64,000 nt of DNA from Bacteroidota bacterium (GTDB lineage: Bacteria; Bacteroidota; Bacteroidia; Chitinophagales; Chitinophagaceae): contig JAFDXK010000002.1 in the NCBI GenBank assembly GCA_018267965.1, positions 806,001 through 870,000 of the forward strand, in the 5' to 3' direction. The notes beneath the pieces are model-generated. The model ran no database searches. It saw only the letters and a list, made by a program, of their open reading frames with translations, and was not told the DNA's origin. A program made the position numbers and the translations under genes. This document shows, one piece after another, positions 1-8,545 of the stretch (positions are counted from its first letter, which is position 1; each line of letters starts with the position of its first letter).

Positions 1-1172
1 CCTGCGATGGGCTTGGTACTTTTTAATGTTAGTGTTACACCATTGCATATAGTAGTGTCATTACCTAATGAAAATCCAATTGTGGATGGCCCGTAAACTA
101 TGTTTATACCATTATCTGCAGAGGTAAAACGCCTGTCAGACGATTTTACTCTTACACGATAACCTGTGCCGTAAGGAACAGATGGAGGAATAGTACAAGC
201 AATACTGCCTGCGGTTGTAGATGTAACTGAACCTATAACTGTAGGGCTGGCAAAGCTGCCTGAGGCATTAGATAGTTCAACAGTAAAAGCATTGCCGGGT
301 AAAAAATGATCGGGGTTATAAGGTGTATAATTAACATTTATGGTGCCACTGCATGTAACAGTATCATTGGTACTGACAAATAAATCTCCCCATAGGTAAT
401 GATATACCGATTGTAACTCTGCGTCCGTCAATACCCTGTTGAATAATACAATTTCATCCATTGCACCATTATACCAAAATGGGAATGGTGGATTTATAGT
501 AGCGCCAATTGTTACATTATAAGTATTTGAAGTTAATGGTGAGCCGATATAAGTTGTAGAGGCCGATGTGAAAGAACCAATATAGTTGTTTGTATCCATT
601 GATACTGTATACCGTTTTGCATTAACGCCATCATATGTAGTTGCAAGGAAATACCATTTATTGGTACTTATGATAGGTCCTGTGAAAGTACCTGTATTAA
701 GACCTGGGCCTGAAAAATCAAGCGTTTCTGTAGAAGTGCTAAGAGCACTGCAATTACCATCATTATCGGCAATCCTCATTGCCCAACAACTGGTAGCATA
801 ATAATTATGGCTTTTATAGATGATGTTATTATCCTGGCAATTACCCGCATAAAACCCCGTGGGCTTAACCAAAGCAACAATAGTTATTGCAGATGGACTT
901 AATAAAGAAGAAGTTGGCACGGAAGCAAGGCTGCTTGTTCCGTTAAATGCTCCGGCTTTATCACTAAGATTTCTAAACCCGCTTGAAGTACTAACATTAG
1001 TTGTAGTGCCATTATTACCATTACCACTAACATCCGGTAGCGAGGTAAATGTGCCGGGGTTAGCGAAGTCCCAGCGTGCTATACATCCCGTTGTTCCACT
1101 GGGATAAACTGTTTGACCAAAGACAATTGTATTGACAAAAAACAAGAGAGAAAAAGATAGGAGTCTTTTCAT
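1..1172 (-). CDS. Secreted LamG-domain surface protein, partial (3' end beyond the window)
   Basis: Reading the minus strand from an ATG at 1172 gives an open frame of 390 codons that runs off the left edge. It begins with a signal peptide (MKRLLSFSLLFFVNTIVFGQ) and continues with a concanavalin A-like/LamG domain: about residues 30-65 carry a W-D-F...D-x-S-G-N-x-N-G pattern, and about 165-260 carry a K-W-Y-F-L-A-T-T-Y-D-G strand and a G-A-M-D-E-I-V-L-F-N-R end. After residue 265 there is Ig-like sequence, ending in an N-D-T-T-I-C motif of the kind repeated in Bacteroidota surface proteins. The family is usually large, adhesin-like and exported by the type IX system, but the sorting domain would lie outside the window. 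Exact function is unknown; the fold call is good. Confidence 0.85.
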   Translation of the reverse strand, partial: MKRLLSFSLLFFVNTIVFGQTVYPSGTTGCIARWDFANPGTFTSLPDVSGNGNNGTTTNVSTSSGFRNLSDKAGAFNGTSSLASVPTSSLLSPSAITIVALVKPTGFYAGNCQDNNIIYKSHNYYATSCWAMRIADNDGNCSALSTSTETLDFSGPGLNTGTFTGPIISTNKWYFLATTYDGVNAKRYTVSMDTNNYIGSFTSASTTYIGSPLTSNTYNVTIGATINPPFPFWYNGAMDEIVLFNRVLTDAELQSVYHYLWGDLFVSTNDTVTCSGTINVNYTPYNPDHFLPGNAFTVELSNASGSFASPTVIGSVTSTTAGSIACTIPPSVPYGTGYRVRVKSSDRRFTSADNGINIVYGPSTIGFSLGNDTTICNGVTLTLKSTKPIA

Positions 1173-1201
1173 GAGAAGCAGTTTATATAAAAATAACGCA
1201 A

Positions 1202-1864
1202 TTATTTTTTTACTGCATATACGTATTCAGCGAAGCCCAGTAAGTCCCAAAAGATATTTGCATGTAACCTTTTACCACGTCCCCAGAAGCTTAATATGCG
1301 AAAAGGAATAAGGGTTATATAAAACCAACTGCGTCTCATACCTGATGAAAGCACCTGAAACCCGTTTTGTTCTAAGAAATTGCTTAATTCTCTGTAATTA
1401 TAAATGCGCACGTGGGTAGTGTCATCATGGAAATTAAGTGTGCCATACATAGATGGCAGCTTGGTGCTTTGTTTACCGGGGTATTCGATATAAATATGGC
1501 CACCTTGTTTCAGCTTGGCCGACATACGCTTAATTACTTCATCACCATTATGTAAATGCTCAATGATATGAGCCATGTTGATATAGTCAAAAAAATTATC
1601 AGGAATTACATCAAATTCAAGTTTGGTAAGGTCCATTTCATAAAAACCCTTCAATGCTTTCTCATCCTCGGGGCTGTAGAAATAATCTTTATTAAGGTCA
1701 AGGCCGTAATAAGAACATCCGGGGAACAAGGTTGTTGTTTTGGACGGCGAATGGTTGCCGGCTCCTATATCTAGTAAGGTAAATGATTTATTGCCAACAG
1801 CCTTATTCATGAAATAGAATTTGGGCGTACGTGTGGATATGAATTTCTTGAATACTGATGCCAT
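1202..1864 (-). CDS. Class I SAM-dependent methyltransferase
   Basis: A 220-aa protein with the Rossmann methyltransferase signature: motif I L-L-D-I-G-A-G-N near residues 28-35, an acidic strand end Y-G-L-D-L-N for the ribose, and the motif IV/post-IV stretch Y-I-N-M-A-H-I-I-E-H-L followed by L-K-Q-G-G-H-I-Y-I-E. This resembles the Methyltransf_11/23 group; substrate unknown. An in-frame TTG at 1894 would add ten residues, but it lies in the T-run of the upstream gene's terminator, so the ATG at 1864 is preferred. The gene sits between a surface protein and a SurA-like chaperone, all on the minus strand, which does not settle its substrate. Confidence 0.8.
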   Translation of the reverse strand: MASVFKKFISTRTPKFYFMNKAVGNKSFTLLDIGAGNHSPSKTTTLFPGCSYYGLDLNKDYFYSPEDEKALKGFYEMDLTKLEFDVIPDNFFDYINMAHIIEHLHNGDEVIKRMSAKLKQGGHIYIEYPGKQSTKLPSMYGTLNFHDDTTHVRIYNYRELSNFLEQNGFQVLSSGMRRSWFYITLIPFRILSFWGRGKRLHANIFWDLLGFAEYVYAVKK

Positions 1865-1891
1865 GAGAAAGGGCAAGTTAATCGTTATTTC

Positions 1892-1920
1892 CAAAAAAAT
1901 AAGGCGCTGTTAAGCGCCTT
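1892..1920 (-). terminator. Rho-independent terminator of the SurA-like gene
   Basis: On the minus strand AAGGCGCT-gtta... pairs perfectly over 8 bp with AGCGCCTT (1901-1920) and is followed by ATTTTTTT. It lies 23 bp past the stop of the SurA-like gene and just before the methyltransferase start, so the two genes are probably transcribed separately. Confidence 0.85.
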
Positions 1921-1943
1921 AGTAAACAAAATCTTTCTTGCTG

Positions 1944-3320
1944 TTATTTATTATTCCCTTTCCATGCCTGCAGTTCTTCACAGTTGGCATATTCAGGGTC
2001 TATTTTAACATAATAGGTAGGTGATTTTTCTGCAACCCATGCCATTATCTTTTTACTCTTCTTTTGTTGCAGTGCTATTTCCTGTATACGGGCATAGTCG
2101 TCTTTCAGGTTGGCTTTATGTGGTGCAGTAATAGCTTTCATGTACACTATGCGGCATGATTTATCACCACGGCTATCGAATACCTGCGGCTGAGAGATAC
2201 TGCCTATTTTCATGCTGTCTACCATTAATGCCAATGTTGGGTCCAGTTTGTCTATTTCCATCTGGGTAGAGCCGGTTTGAGGGTCTGTTATCATACCTCC
2301 CGTACGGTTGCTCATTTCATCGGTAGAGTATTTACCAACTGCTTCCTGAAAGGTGAGTTTCCCTGCTATTATCATAGAGCGTACACTATCCAGTTTTATG
2401 AATGCGGCCTTGAAATCGGCAGAGGTATGTTCCGGTTTGATGAGTATATGCCTTACATCAGCTTCATCGCCACGGCGACGTATCATTTGAATGATGTGGT
2501 AGCCAAACTTTGTTTTGACGATAGGTGATATCTCACCGTTCTGCAGTTTGAAGGCTGCTACAACAAATTCAGTAGCCCAGTTGCCACCCTTGCGTTGCAC
2601 ACCGTCATAACGTCCGCCGTTATCGCGGCTGCCGGGGTCATCACTGTTGAGCGCTGCAGATGTTTCGAAAGATTTTTTACCATCTATTATTTCCTGGCGG
2701 ATTTCTTCTAATTTTTTGTGTGCGTACTTATCCAGTTCTTCGCTGGTTGGCGGGTCTATCACTATTTGTCCCATCTCTACAGTAGCAGGGAAGAACGGTA
2801 AGCTGTCTGCAGGAATGGTTTTGAAAAAAGCGTTAACTTCTCCGGGTGTTATTTTTACATTCTGTAGTAATTGTCCTTGTACCCTTTCTGCCGTCATCGA
2901 TTCGCGTACAACATCACGGTTTTCTTCTTTCAGTTGAAAGATAGTTTTGCCCGATGCCTCTTCTAATTTTTCTTTAGAACCGTACATGCTGGTGAAGTAA
3001 CGGATACGATTATCAAGAGTTCCTTCTACCTCTTCTTCACTGATGATGATACTGTCACGCTCTGCTTGTTCAACCAGCATTTTTTGCAGAATGATGTTTT
3101 GCATCAGCTGACATTTCATTTCCTGTGTTACCTCTGTGCCCTGCTCAGCAGATGCAGCCAGTTGTTTTTCTATATCTGACTGAAGGATAATTCTGTTTTT
3201 GCCTACTACAGCTACAATCCTGTCAGCTGGTTGCTGTGCAAAAGAAGGTGTGGTTGCTATACCGCAAAGCACTATCAGTGCTGCCTTGTAATAGCCGGAT
3301 TTTATATTGCGAATAAACAT
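1944..3320 (-). CDS. SurA-like periplasmic peptidyl-prolyl isomerase/chaperone
   Basis: A 458-aa exported protein with a signal peptide ending near residue 28 (S-F-A-QQ). A SurA N-terminal helical region follows (about 30-170, with the R-I-V-A-V-V-G-K...I-L-Q-S-D-I start). Two parvulin-type rotamase domains come next: about 175-285, with G-G-R-Y and K-T-K-F-G-Y-H-I-I-Q; and about 288-400, with R-H-I-L-I-K-P. SurA-family proteins escort outer-membrane beta-barrel proteins through the periplasm. The order SurA_N-PPIase-PPIase is the standard layout and the length is normal. Starts at ATG 3320, has its own terminator, and stands alone here. Confidence 0.9.
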   Translation of the reverse strand: MFIRNIKSGYYKAALIVLCGIATTPSFAQQPADRIVAVVGKNRIILQSDIEKQLAASAEQGTEVTQEMKCQLMQNIILQKMLVEQAERDSIIISEEEVEGTLDNRIRYFTSMYGSKEKLEEASGKTIFQLKEENRDVVRESMTAERVQGQLLQNVKITPGEVNAFFKTIPADSLPFFPATVEMGQIVIDPPTSEELDKYAHKKLEEIRQEIIDGKKSFETSAALNSDDPGSRDNGGRYDGVQRKGGNWATEFVVAAFKLQNGEISPIVKTKFGYHIIQMIRRRGDEADVRHILIKPEHTSADFKAAFIKLDSVRSMIIAGKLTFQEAVGKYSTDEMSNRTGGMITDPQTGSTQMEIDKLDPTLALMVDSMKIGSISQPQVFDSRGDKSCRIVYMKAITAPHKANLKDDYARIQEIALQQKKSKKIMAWVAEKSPTYYVKIDPEYANCEELQAWKGNNK

Positions 3321-3456
3321 TTATATGTTATAGTTATCGGGTAGGCAAAAGTAGGGTATTATTGAAAAGTTGAACCCGTTATTTAACCGTTTTGAAGGGT
3401 TTTAACAGATTTATGGGATAATAAATATGAAATACTAATATTTAACTACAGATAGC

Positions 3457-4551
3457 TTATTCACCTTTCTTTTCTTCTTTGATGAAGATGTCATCTACCT
3501 TTTTGTTGTTGTAAAAATCGCCTGCTACAGGGTGGTAGGGATTAGCTTCCAGCCACTTTTCCAAAGCTGGTAATGCTTCGGCATGAAAATTTTTCCAGGC
3601 TTCAAATACCTGCGGGTTATCTATTTTGCCAAATACCCATTGATTGTAGGCATCGAAGTATCCGTTGCGAAGCATATTGTCCATCCGTTTGAACATCGTG
3701 AACGGATATTTTTCTGAGTAGTGTGTAAACCATTCTATCAGAAAACGGGTTCGCAGCATAATAAGGTTTTCAGTATTGATACCATCACTCACGATGGGTG
3801 ATAACTTGAGATAGGTAAGTGCTACAGCATTTTCAAAATCGTTAGGGTTAATAACAGGCGCCTTCTTGTCTTTGTATTTCTGCACCTTGCCTGTGCCCAG
3901 TGAGTTGTATAAACGCATATACGCACCCAGCAACATATCGCGGGTTTCATCTGCACGTGGTGTGTGTTGTTCTATATTCAGAAATATCTCGGCATATATC
4001 ACTGCCCATATGGGTTTCTTAGTGCCCATGTACAGGCGTGCAGCATCGTAATAATTGACATGGTAAGCAGGGTCGTTTCGTATTCCATCTAAGAGGCTGC
4101 GTAATGCAGCAGGCAGGTCTTCGTCTGCTTCATACATTTTACTCATTTCATGATAAAGCATACCCGAATGAGGGTAGCGTTTCATGCCTTCCTGTATTAC
4201 TGTTTTTGCTTTTTTATTTTCTTTCGCAGCAATAAGACAAGCTGCTTTTACCTGGTAAGTTTGTTCATCAGCATCACCCGATTTCATCAGGGGCTCTATA
4301 ATTTTTAACGCATCGTCATAGCCGCCCGCCAGGTAGTATGCCTGTGCAAGGTCGCGGTAGAGCACCATTTTTTCAGGTGCTAAATTAATTGCTTGTTGGT
4401 AGGTGATGATTGCTTGTCTCAGATCTCCGGCCATCAAATATTGTTTGGCATTTTTGTACATCTGTTCCACTTCAGGCGTGGGCCATTCACTTTGCTGAGC
4501 AAATACTGCAGGAGATAATAACAGGAATAATATAGCGAGTGCTTTTTTCAA
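3457..4551 (-). CDS. Exported tetratricopeptide-repeat protein
   Basis: A 364-aa protein with a clear signal peptide (MKKALAILFLLLSPAVFAQQ) and TPR-type helices in the first 200 residues, for example A-G-D-L-R-Q-A-I-I-T-Y-Q-Q-A-I-N-L-A-P. The C-terminal 160 residues are not recognisable repeats and end in a charged K/E tail. The start codon is TTG at 4551: the signal peptide begins exactly there and no upstream ATG is in frame. TPR proteins are scaffolds, so no specific role can be given. It is transcribed in the same direction as the SurA-like gene 136 bp further on. Confidence 0.8.
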   Translation of the reverse strand: MKKALAILFLLLSPAVFAQQSEWPTPEVEQMYKNAKQYLMAGDLRQAIITYQQAINLAPEKMVLYRDLAQAYYLAGGYDDALKIIEPLMKSGDADEQTYQVKAACLIAAKENKKAKTVIQEGMKRYPHSGMLYHEMSKMYEADEDLPAALRSLLDGIRNDPAYHVNYYDAARLYMGTKKPIWAVIYAEIFLNIEQHTPRADETRDMLLGAYMRLYNSLGTGKVQKYKDKKAPVINPNDFENAVALTYLKLSPIVSDGINTENLIMLRTRFLIEWFTHYSEKYPFTMFKRMDNMLRNGYFDAYNQWVFGKIDNPQVFEAWKNFHAEALPALEKWLEANPYHPVAGDFYNNKKVDDIFIKEEKKGE

Positions 4552-4681
4552 TTTTTTGTTTAATTAATTGCTTACAGGCAGCAAAGAGGTTTAAACCGTA
4601 AAAATAACATTCATACCGCATTAACAAAAACTTATAAATAATAAGTAGCGTTAATGCTCATTTTGCATTTAATTTGCAACT

Positions 4682-4987
4682 GTGAAGACAGTTATTGCCT
4701 ACATATTTCTATTCATCTTCTCTTTTCAGGTATTGCCTGTAAAGGAGTTGGGCAAGCTGTTATTCAAGGGGCAGATGACTGAAGAGGTGCATGAGGCCGA
4801 TTGTTCTGATGATGCACCGGGTGCCAAAATCAAAAAGGAACCCGAGCCATTCAAATTGCAACAAGATTGCCGCTTCGATTATATATCTCATTTTGCCGAT
4901 GTTAAGGCAACACTTGCTATACATCTTGCCCAGCAGTTACCTGCTCATTTTGTGCCCGATATATTGACACCCCCGCCTAACTGTTAG
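4682..4987 (+). CDS. Small protein of unknown function upstream of the SulP transporter
   Basis: A 101-aa open frame starting with GTG at 4682. It has a hydrophobic N-terminal stretch of about 18 residues (signal peptide or membrane anchor), then a charged region with three cysteines and a P-P-P-N-C end. I do not recognise the family. It lies 88 bp before the SulP gene in the same direction, with no terminator between them, so it may be co-transcribed and could be an accessory of the transporter. That link rests on position only. Confidence 0.55.
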   Translation: MKTVIAYIFLFIFSFQVLPVKELGKLLFKGQMTEEVHEADCSDDAPGAKIKKEPEPFKLQQDCRFDYISHFADVKATLAIHLAQQLPAHFVPDILTPPPNC

Positions 4988-5075
4988 TACGACAGTAGTT
5001 TTTCGGTTCCTATTTTTTTAATCATGGCTCCCACGAGGAGAAGTATGTCTCATACGGGCATTCATACATCAATTT

Positions 5076-6761
5076 ATGAAGCAGCATAACGTATTCAGTT
5101 ATATCAAGAATGATTTCATATCAGGCTTAATAGTATTTCTTATAGCATTACCACTTTGTTTAGGTATTGCATTGGCGTCTGGAGCGCCTTTATTTTCAGG
5201 TATCGTATCGGGTATTGTAGGCGGTATAGTGGTAGGTTTAATCAGTAAATCGAGCCTGAGTGTTACCGGCCCGGCTGCTGGATTGATAGCATTAGTATTA
5301 AGCGGGCTGCATGAGCTGGGTACATTCCAGGTATTTCTTTGTGCCGTAATGGTAGCAGGTGCTATTCAATTAGTGCTGGGTATATTAAAGGCAGGTACAA
5401 TAGCTAATTATTTTCCCGGTAGTGTGATAGAAGGTATGCTGGCAGGTATAGGGCTTACCATCATCATCAAGCAATTGCCCGATGCGGTAGGTTATACCAA
5501 ACAAAATTTTGACAACATGGTAGATGCCGATGACGGCTTTACCGCCAACATCATAGAAGATGCACTGGCACATATAGAACCTGTTGCAGCATTGATAGCG
5601 ATTTTAGGTATAAGTATTCTGATACTATGGCAAAACAAGCGTCTTAGTAAAATGCGTTTTTTGCCCGGTGGTTTGGTAGTAGTGATATTGGCTGTATTTA
5701 TTAATGAAGCGTTTCATAAAAGCGGTTCGGCATATTACCTTGATGCTACGCATCTGGTGAACCTGCCCGTAGCACAGACCTTTGATGATTTTCTGCATCA
5801 TTTTACCCGACCCGATTTCAGTGGTTTTTCAAACCCTAAAGTATGGCAATTAGGACTGGTGATTGCTGCAGTTGCTTCCATCGAAACATTATTGTGTATA
5901 GAGGCAACAGATAAACTTGACCCGCTCAAGAGGTATACGCCTACTGACCGTGAGCTGAAGGCCCAGGGTATAGGCAATATGCTTTCGGGACTGATAGGAG
6001 GTTTGCCTGTGACATCTGTTATTGTGCGGTCATCTGCTAACATCAATGCAGGTGCTAAATCAAAGCTATCAACCATGATACATGGTGTATTGTTACTGAT
6101 ATGCGTTTCGCTGATACCTACTGTGCTGAACCTGATTCCTAAATCTGCATTGGCAGCCATACTGATATATACAGGTTATCGTTTGTGCAAGCCTGCTGTA
6201 TTTGTACATATATGGAAAGAAGGCGGCAGGTCGCAGTTCATACCTTTTGCTGTTACTGCTATATCTGTAGTATCTCTCGATTTATTGAAGGGTGTGGGTA
6301 TTGGCTTGGTGATAAGTATTTTTTACTTGTTGCGCCAGAACATGCGCATCCCCTACTATTTTCAGCGCAGTTCATTTAGCAATGGCGAACTGGTGAAACT
6401 GACGCTGGCACAGGAAGTTTCTTTTCTTAATAAAGCCAGCATTAAACAAACATTAGAAAGCATGCCTTCAGGCATCAGCCTTATCATTGACGCGAGTCAG
6501 ACGGAGTATATCGATTTTGATGTGCTGGATATCATACGCGATTTTCAAAAATCAAAAGCACCCGAGAAGAATATAAAGTTGTCCCTGATAGGTTTCAAGA
6601 ATGTATATAAAGTGCCTGCTGCTGCTACCGAGATGGAAGTAGTATCGCATCTGGCATCTAATAATGAAATGCCTAACCGTTCTGCAGGTGGATATAAAAA
6701 ACTACTTCGAGAACTGGCTACGGAGAACGAGGAAGAACATAACAATGATAACGACAAATAA
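5076..6761 (+). CDS. SulP-family anion (likely bicarbonate or sulfate) transporter
   Basis: A 561-aa inner-membrane protein with the SulP start D-F-I-S-G-L-I-V-F-L-I-A-L-P-L-C-L-G-I-A and about 10-12 membrane segments to residue 410. It carries a second family signature, A-A-V-A-S-I-E-T-L-L-C-I-E-A-T-D, near residue 270. A STAS-like domain follows at about 430-530 (S-L-I-I-D-A-S-Q-T-E-Y-I-D-F-D-V-L). SulP members move sulfate, bicarbonate or other anions. The beta-carbonic anhydrase gene starts 11 bp downstream, so bicarbonate is the best guess for the substrate (inference from context). Start ATG 5076. Confidence 0.92.
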   Translation: MKQHNVFSYIKNDFISGLIVFLIALPLCLGIALASGAPLFSGIVSGIVGGIVVGLISKSSLSVTGPAAGLIALVLSGLHELGTFQVFLCAVMVAGAIQLVLGILKAGTIANYFPGSVIEGMLAGIGLTIIIKQLPDAVGYTKQNFDNMVDADDGFTANIIEDALAHIEPVAALIAILGISILILWQNKRLSKMRFLPGGLVVVILAVFINEAFHKSGSAYYLDATHLVNLPVAQTFDDFLHHFTRPDFSGFSNPKVWQLGLVIAAVASIETLLCIEATDKLDPLKRYTPTDRELKAQGIGNMLSGLIGGLPVTSVIVRSSANINAGAKSKLSTMIHGVLLLICVSLIPTVLNLIPKSALAAILIYTGYRLCKPAVFVHIWKEGGRSQFIPFAVTAISVVSLDLLKGVGIGLVISIFYLLRQNMRIPYYFQRSSFSNGELVKLTLAQEVSFLNKASIKQTLESMPSGISLIIDASQTEYIDFDVLDIIRDFQKSKAPEKNIKLSLIGFKNVYKVPAAATEMEVVSHLASNNEMPNRSAGGYKKLLRELATENEEEHNNDNDK

Positions 6762-6772
6762 TTACATAAAAT

Positions 6773-7447
6773 ATGTATACACAAAAATATATGCAAAATG
6801 AAAAGTTAAGCCCTGCACAAGCGATGCAGATATTAAAAAACGGCAACTTCAGGTTTGTAAATAACCTGAAACTGAACAGAGATTTGCTGGAACAAGTGAA
6901 CGAAACCAAAGACGGACAGCGGCCATTTGCAGCCATATTGAGTTGCATGGATTCTCGCACATCGGCAGAACTAATATTCGACCAGGGGCTTGGAGATATC
7001 TTCAGTATACGTATTGCAGGCAATGTGATAACAGAAAATATATTGGGCTCGCTGGAGTATGCTACTGCAGTGGCAGGCAGCAAACTGATAGTGGTATTAG
7101 GCCATACGGGTTGTGGTGCTATTAAAGGTGCTTGTGATGATGTGCAAATGGGACATTTGACAGCATTATTAGAAAAAATACTGCCAGCCGTACACGCAGA
7201 AAAGACAATTACAGATAATAGGAATAGTGGGAACGCAGATTTTGTAGATGCAGTGGCAAAACTACATGTACTGAGGTCGGTAACAGAAATTGCAGAGCGC
7301 AGTGTTATAATTAATGATTTGGTAGCTCAGGGAAAAGTAGGCATCGTACCGGCATTATACAATGTGTCTACCGGTAATGTGACCTTTTTTGATAATGAAG
7401 CAATAATTAAAGAAGCTGCAATGGCAATTGCAGAAGGTGTAGTTTAA
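6773..7447 (+). CDS. Beta-class carbonic anhydrase
   Basis: A 224-aa enzyme that interconverts CO2 and bicarbonate. The zinc ligands and catalytic pair are all visible: Cys58-x-Asp60-x-Arg62 in S-C-M-D-S-R, then His111 and Cys114 in G-H-T-G-C-G. Length is normal for the family. It follows the SulP gene by 11 bp, forming a two-gene unit with a terminator at 7481-7509; together they would couple anion transport to CO2/bicarbonate balance. Met7 is an alternative start; the first ATG is kept. Confidence 0.93.
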   Translation: MYTQKYMQNEKLSPAQAMQILKNGNFRFVNNLKLNRDLLEQVNETKDGQRPFAAILSCMDSRTSAELIFDQGLGDIFSIRIAGNVITENILGSLEYATAVAGSKLIVVLGHTGCGAIKGACDDVQMGHLTALLEKILPAVHAEKTITDNRNSGNADFVDAVAKLHVLRSVTEIAERSVIINDLVAQGKVGIVPALYNVSTGNVTFFDNEAIIKEAAMAIAEGVV

Positions 7448-7480
7448 TATATAAGGGTATATCGGGGCTATCCTGATAGG

Positions 7481-7509
7481 GCCGCTGTTATCGTGCAGCG
7501 GCTTTTTTT
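7481..7509 (+). terminator. Rho-independent terminator after the carbonic anhydrase
   Basis: GCCGCTG (7481-7487) pairs with CAGCGGC (7496-7502) across an 8-nt loop and is followed directly by seven T residues. It closes the SulP/carbonic anhydrase unit before pfkA. Confidence 0.88.
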
Positions 7510-7551
7510 GTGCCTTTTTATTTGTGTAACTTTCATGCCTAATACAAACAC

Positions 7552-8523
7552 ATGAAAAACATTGGAGTTTTGACATCAGGTGGAGATGGTCCGGGTATGA
7601 ATGCGGCTATACGTGCTGTAGTGCGCACTGCTGCATATCATGGTATTGATGTGTATGGCATCAGGCGTGGTTACCAGGGCATGATAGAGGGCGACATTTA
7701 TAAGATGCAAACTACAGATGTGTCTAACACCATTCAGCGCGGAGGTACAATATTGAAAACCGCTCGCAGCAAAGAGTTCATGACTGCAGCAGGTATGCAG
7801 AAAGCGTACGAGCAATTGAAGAAACATGGCATAGAAGCGTTGGTGCTGATTGGTGGTGATGGGACTTTCAGAGGTGCTGTGGAGTTTTTTAAACATTACA
7901 CCATACCTGCTATTGGTGTGCCGGGTACAATAGATAAAGACCTTGCGGGTACAGACTTTACCATAGGGTTTGACACAGCAGTAAATACAGCTGTGCAGGC
8001 CATAGATAAAATACGAGATACCGCAGAGGCTCATGACAGGTTGTTTATTATAGAAGTGATGGGGCGCGATGCGGGATACATAGCATTACACAGCGGTTTG
8101 GCATCAGGTGCAGAAGATATACTGATACCCGAAATGAAAACGAATATGGATGAGGTGTTGCAGCGTATAGATAATGATGAGCATCGTAAAAAGACGGTGC
8201 ACATACTGGTAGTGGCAGAAGGTGATGACTTTGGTGGTGCAAAAGAAGTGTATGACGCGGTTACTAAACGTTTCCCTAATAAGGATGTACGCAGCACTGT
8301 GCTGGGGCATATACAGCGCGGTGGTAGTCCTACTTGTGCAGACAGGATATTGGCAAGCCGATTAGGGCACGCAGCAGTTGAAGCATTATGTGATGGTAAA
8401 ACACAGGTGATGGCGGGAATTGTAAATGGTGAATTGGTATATACACCGTTTGAACAATGTGTGAAAGAGAATGGTGTCATCAGCCGCGATATGGCAGAGA
8501 TGATAAGGGTGCTGGCGGTGTAG
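7552..8523 (+). CDS. pfkA: ATP-dependent 6-phosphofructokinase
   Basis: A 323-aa enzyme of upper glycolysis that phosphorylates fructose 6-phosphate. Motifs in order: G-G-D-G-P-G-M-N-A-A-I-R at 10-21, G-G-D-G-T-F at 101-106 (ATP/Mg site), P-G-T-I-D-K-D near 124-130 with the catalytic Asp128, M-G-R-D-A-G-Y for sugar phosphate, and L-G-H-I-Q-R-G-G-S-P. Length matches PfkA (about 320). One oddity is Lys129, where most family members have Asn (T-I-D-N-D). The glycine after the first GGDG loop position fits an ATP-dependent rather than PPi-dependent enzyme, but this was not tested. Flanked by a terminator upstream. Confidence 0.94.
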   Translation: MKNIGVLTSGGDGPGMNAAIRAVVRTAAYHGIDVYGIRRGYQGMIEGDIYKMQTTDVSNTIQRGGTILKTARSKEFMTAAGMQKAYEQLKKHGIEALVLIGGDGTFRGAVEFFKHYTIPAIGVPGTIDKDLAGTDFTIGFDTAVNTAVQAIDKIRDTAEAHDRLFIIEVMGRDAGYIALHSGLASGAEDILIPEMKTNMDEVLQRIDNDEHRKKTVHILVVAEGDDFGGAKEVYDAVTKRFPNKDVRSTVLGHIQRGGSPTCADRILASRLGHAAVEALCDGKTQVMAGIVNGELVYTPFEQCVKENGVISRDMAEMIRVLAV

Positions 8524-8545
8524 AGAGCAATTCAAAATAAAACCC

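Noticed and set aside
586-1107. Plus-strand open frames of 71 and 82 aa
   Set aside because: They are antisense to the partial LamG protein, which has a signal peptide and recognisable domain on the minus strand.
1865-1894. TTG start of the methyltransferase ten codons upstream
   Set aside because: It lies in the T-run of the preceding gene's terminator; the ATG at 1864 is a better start.
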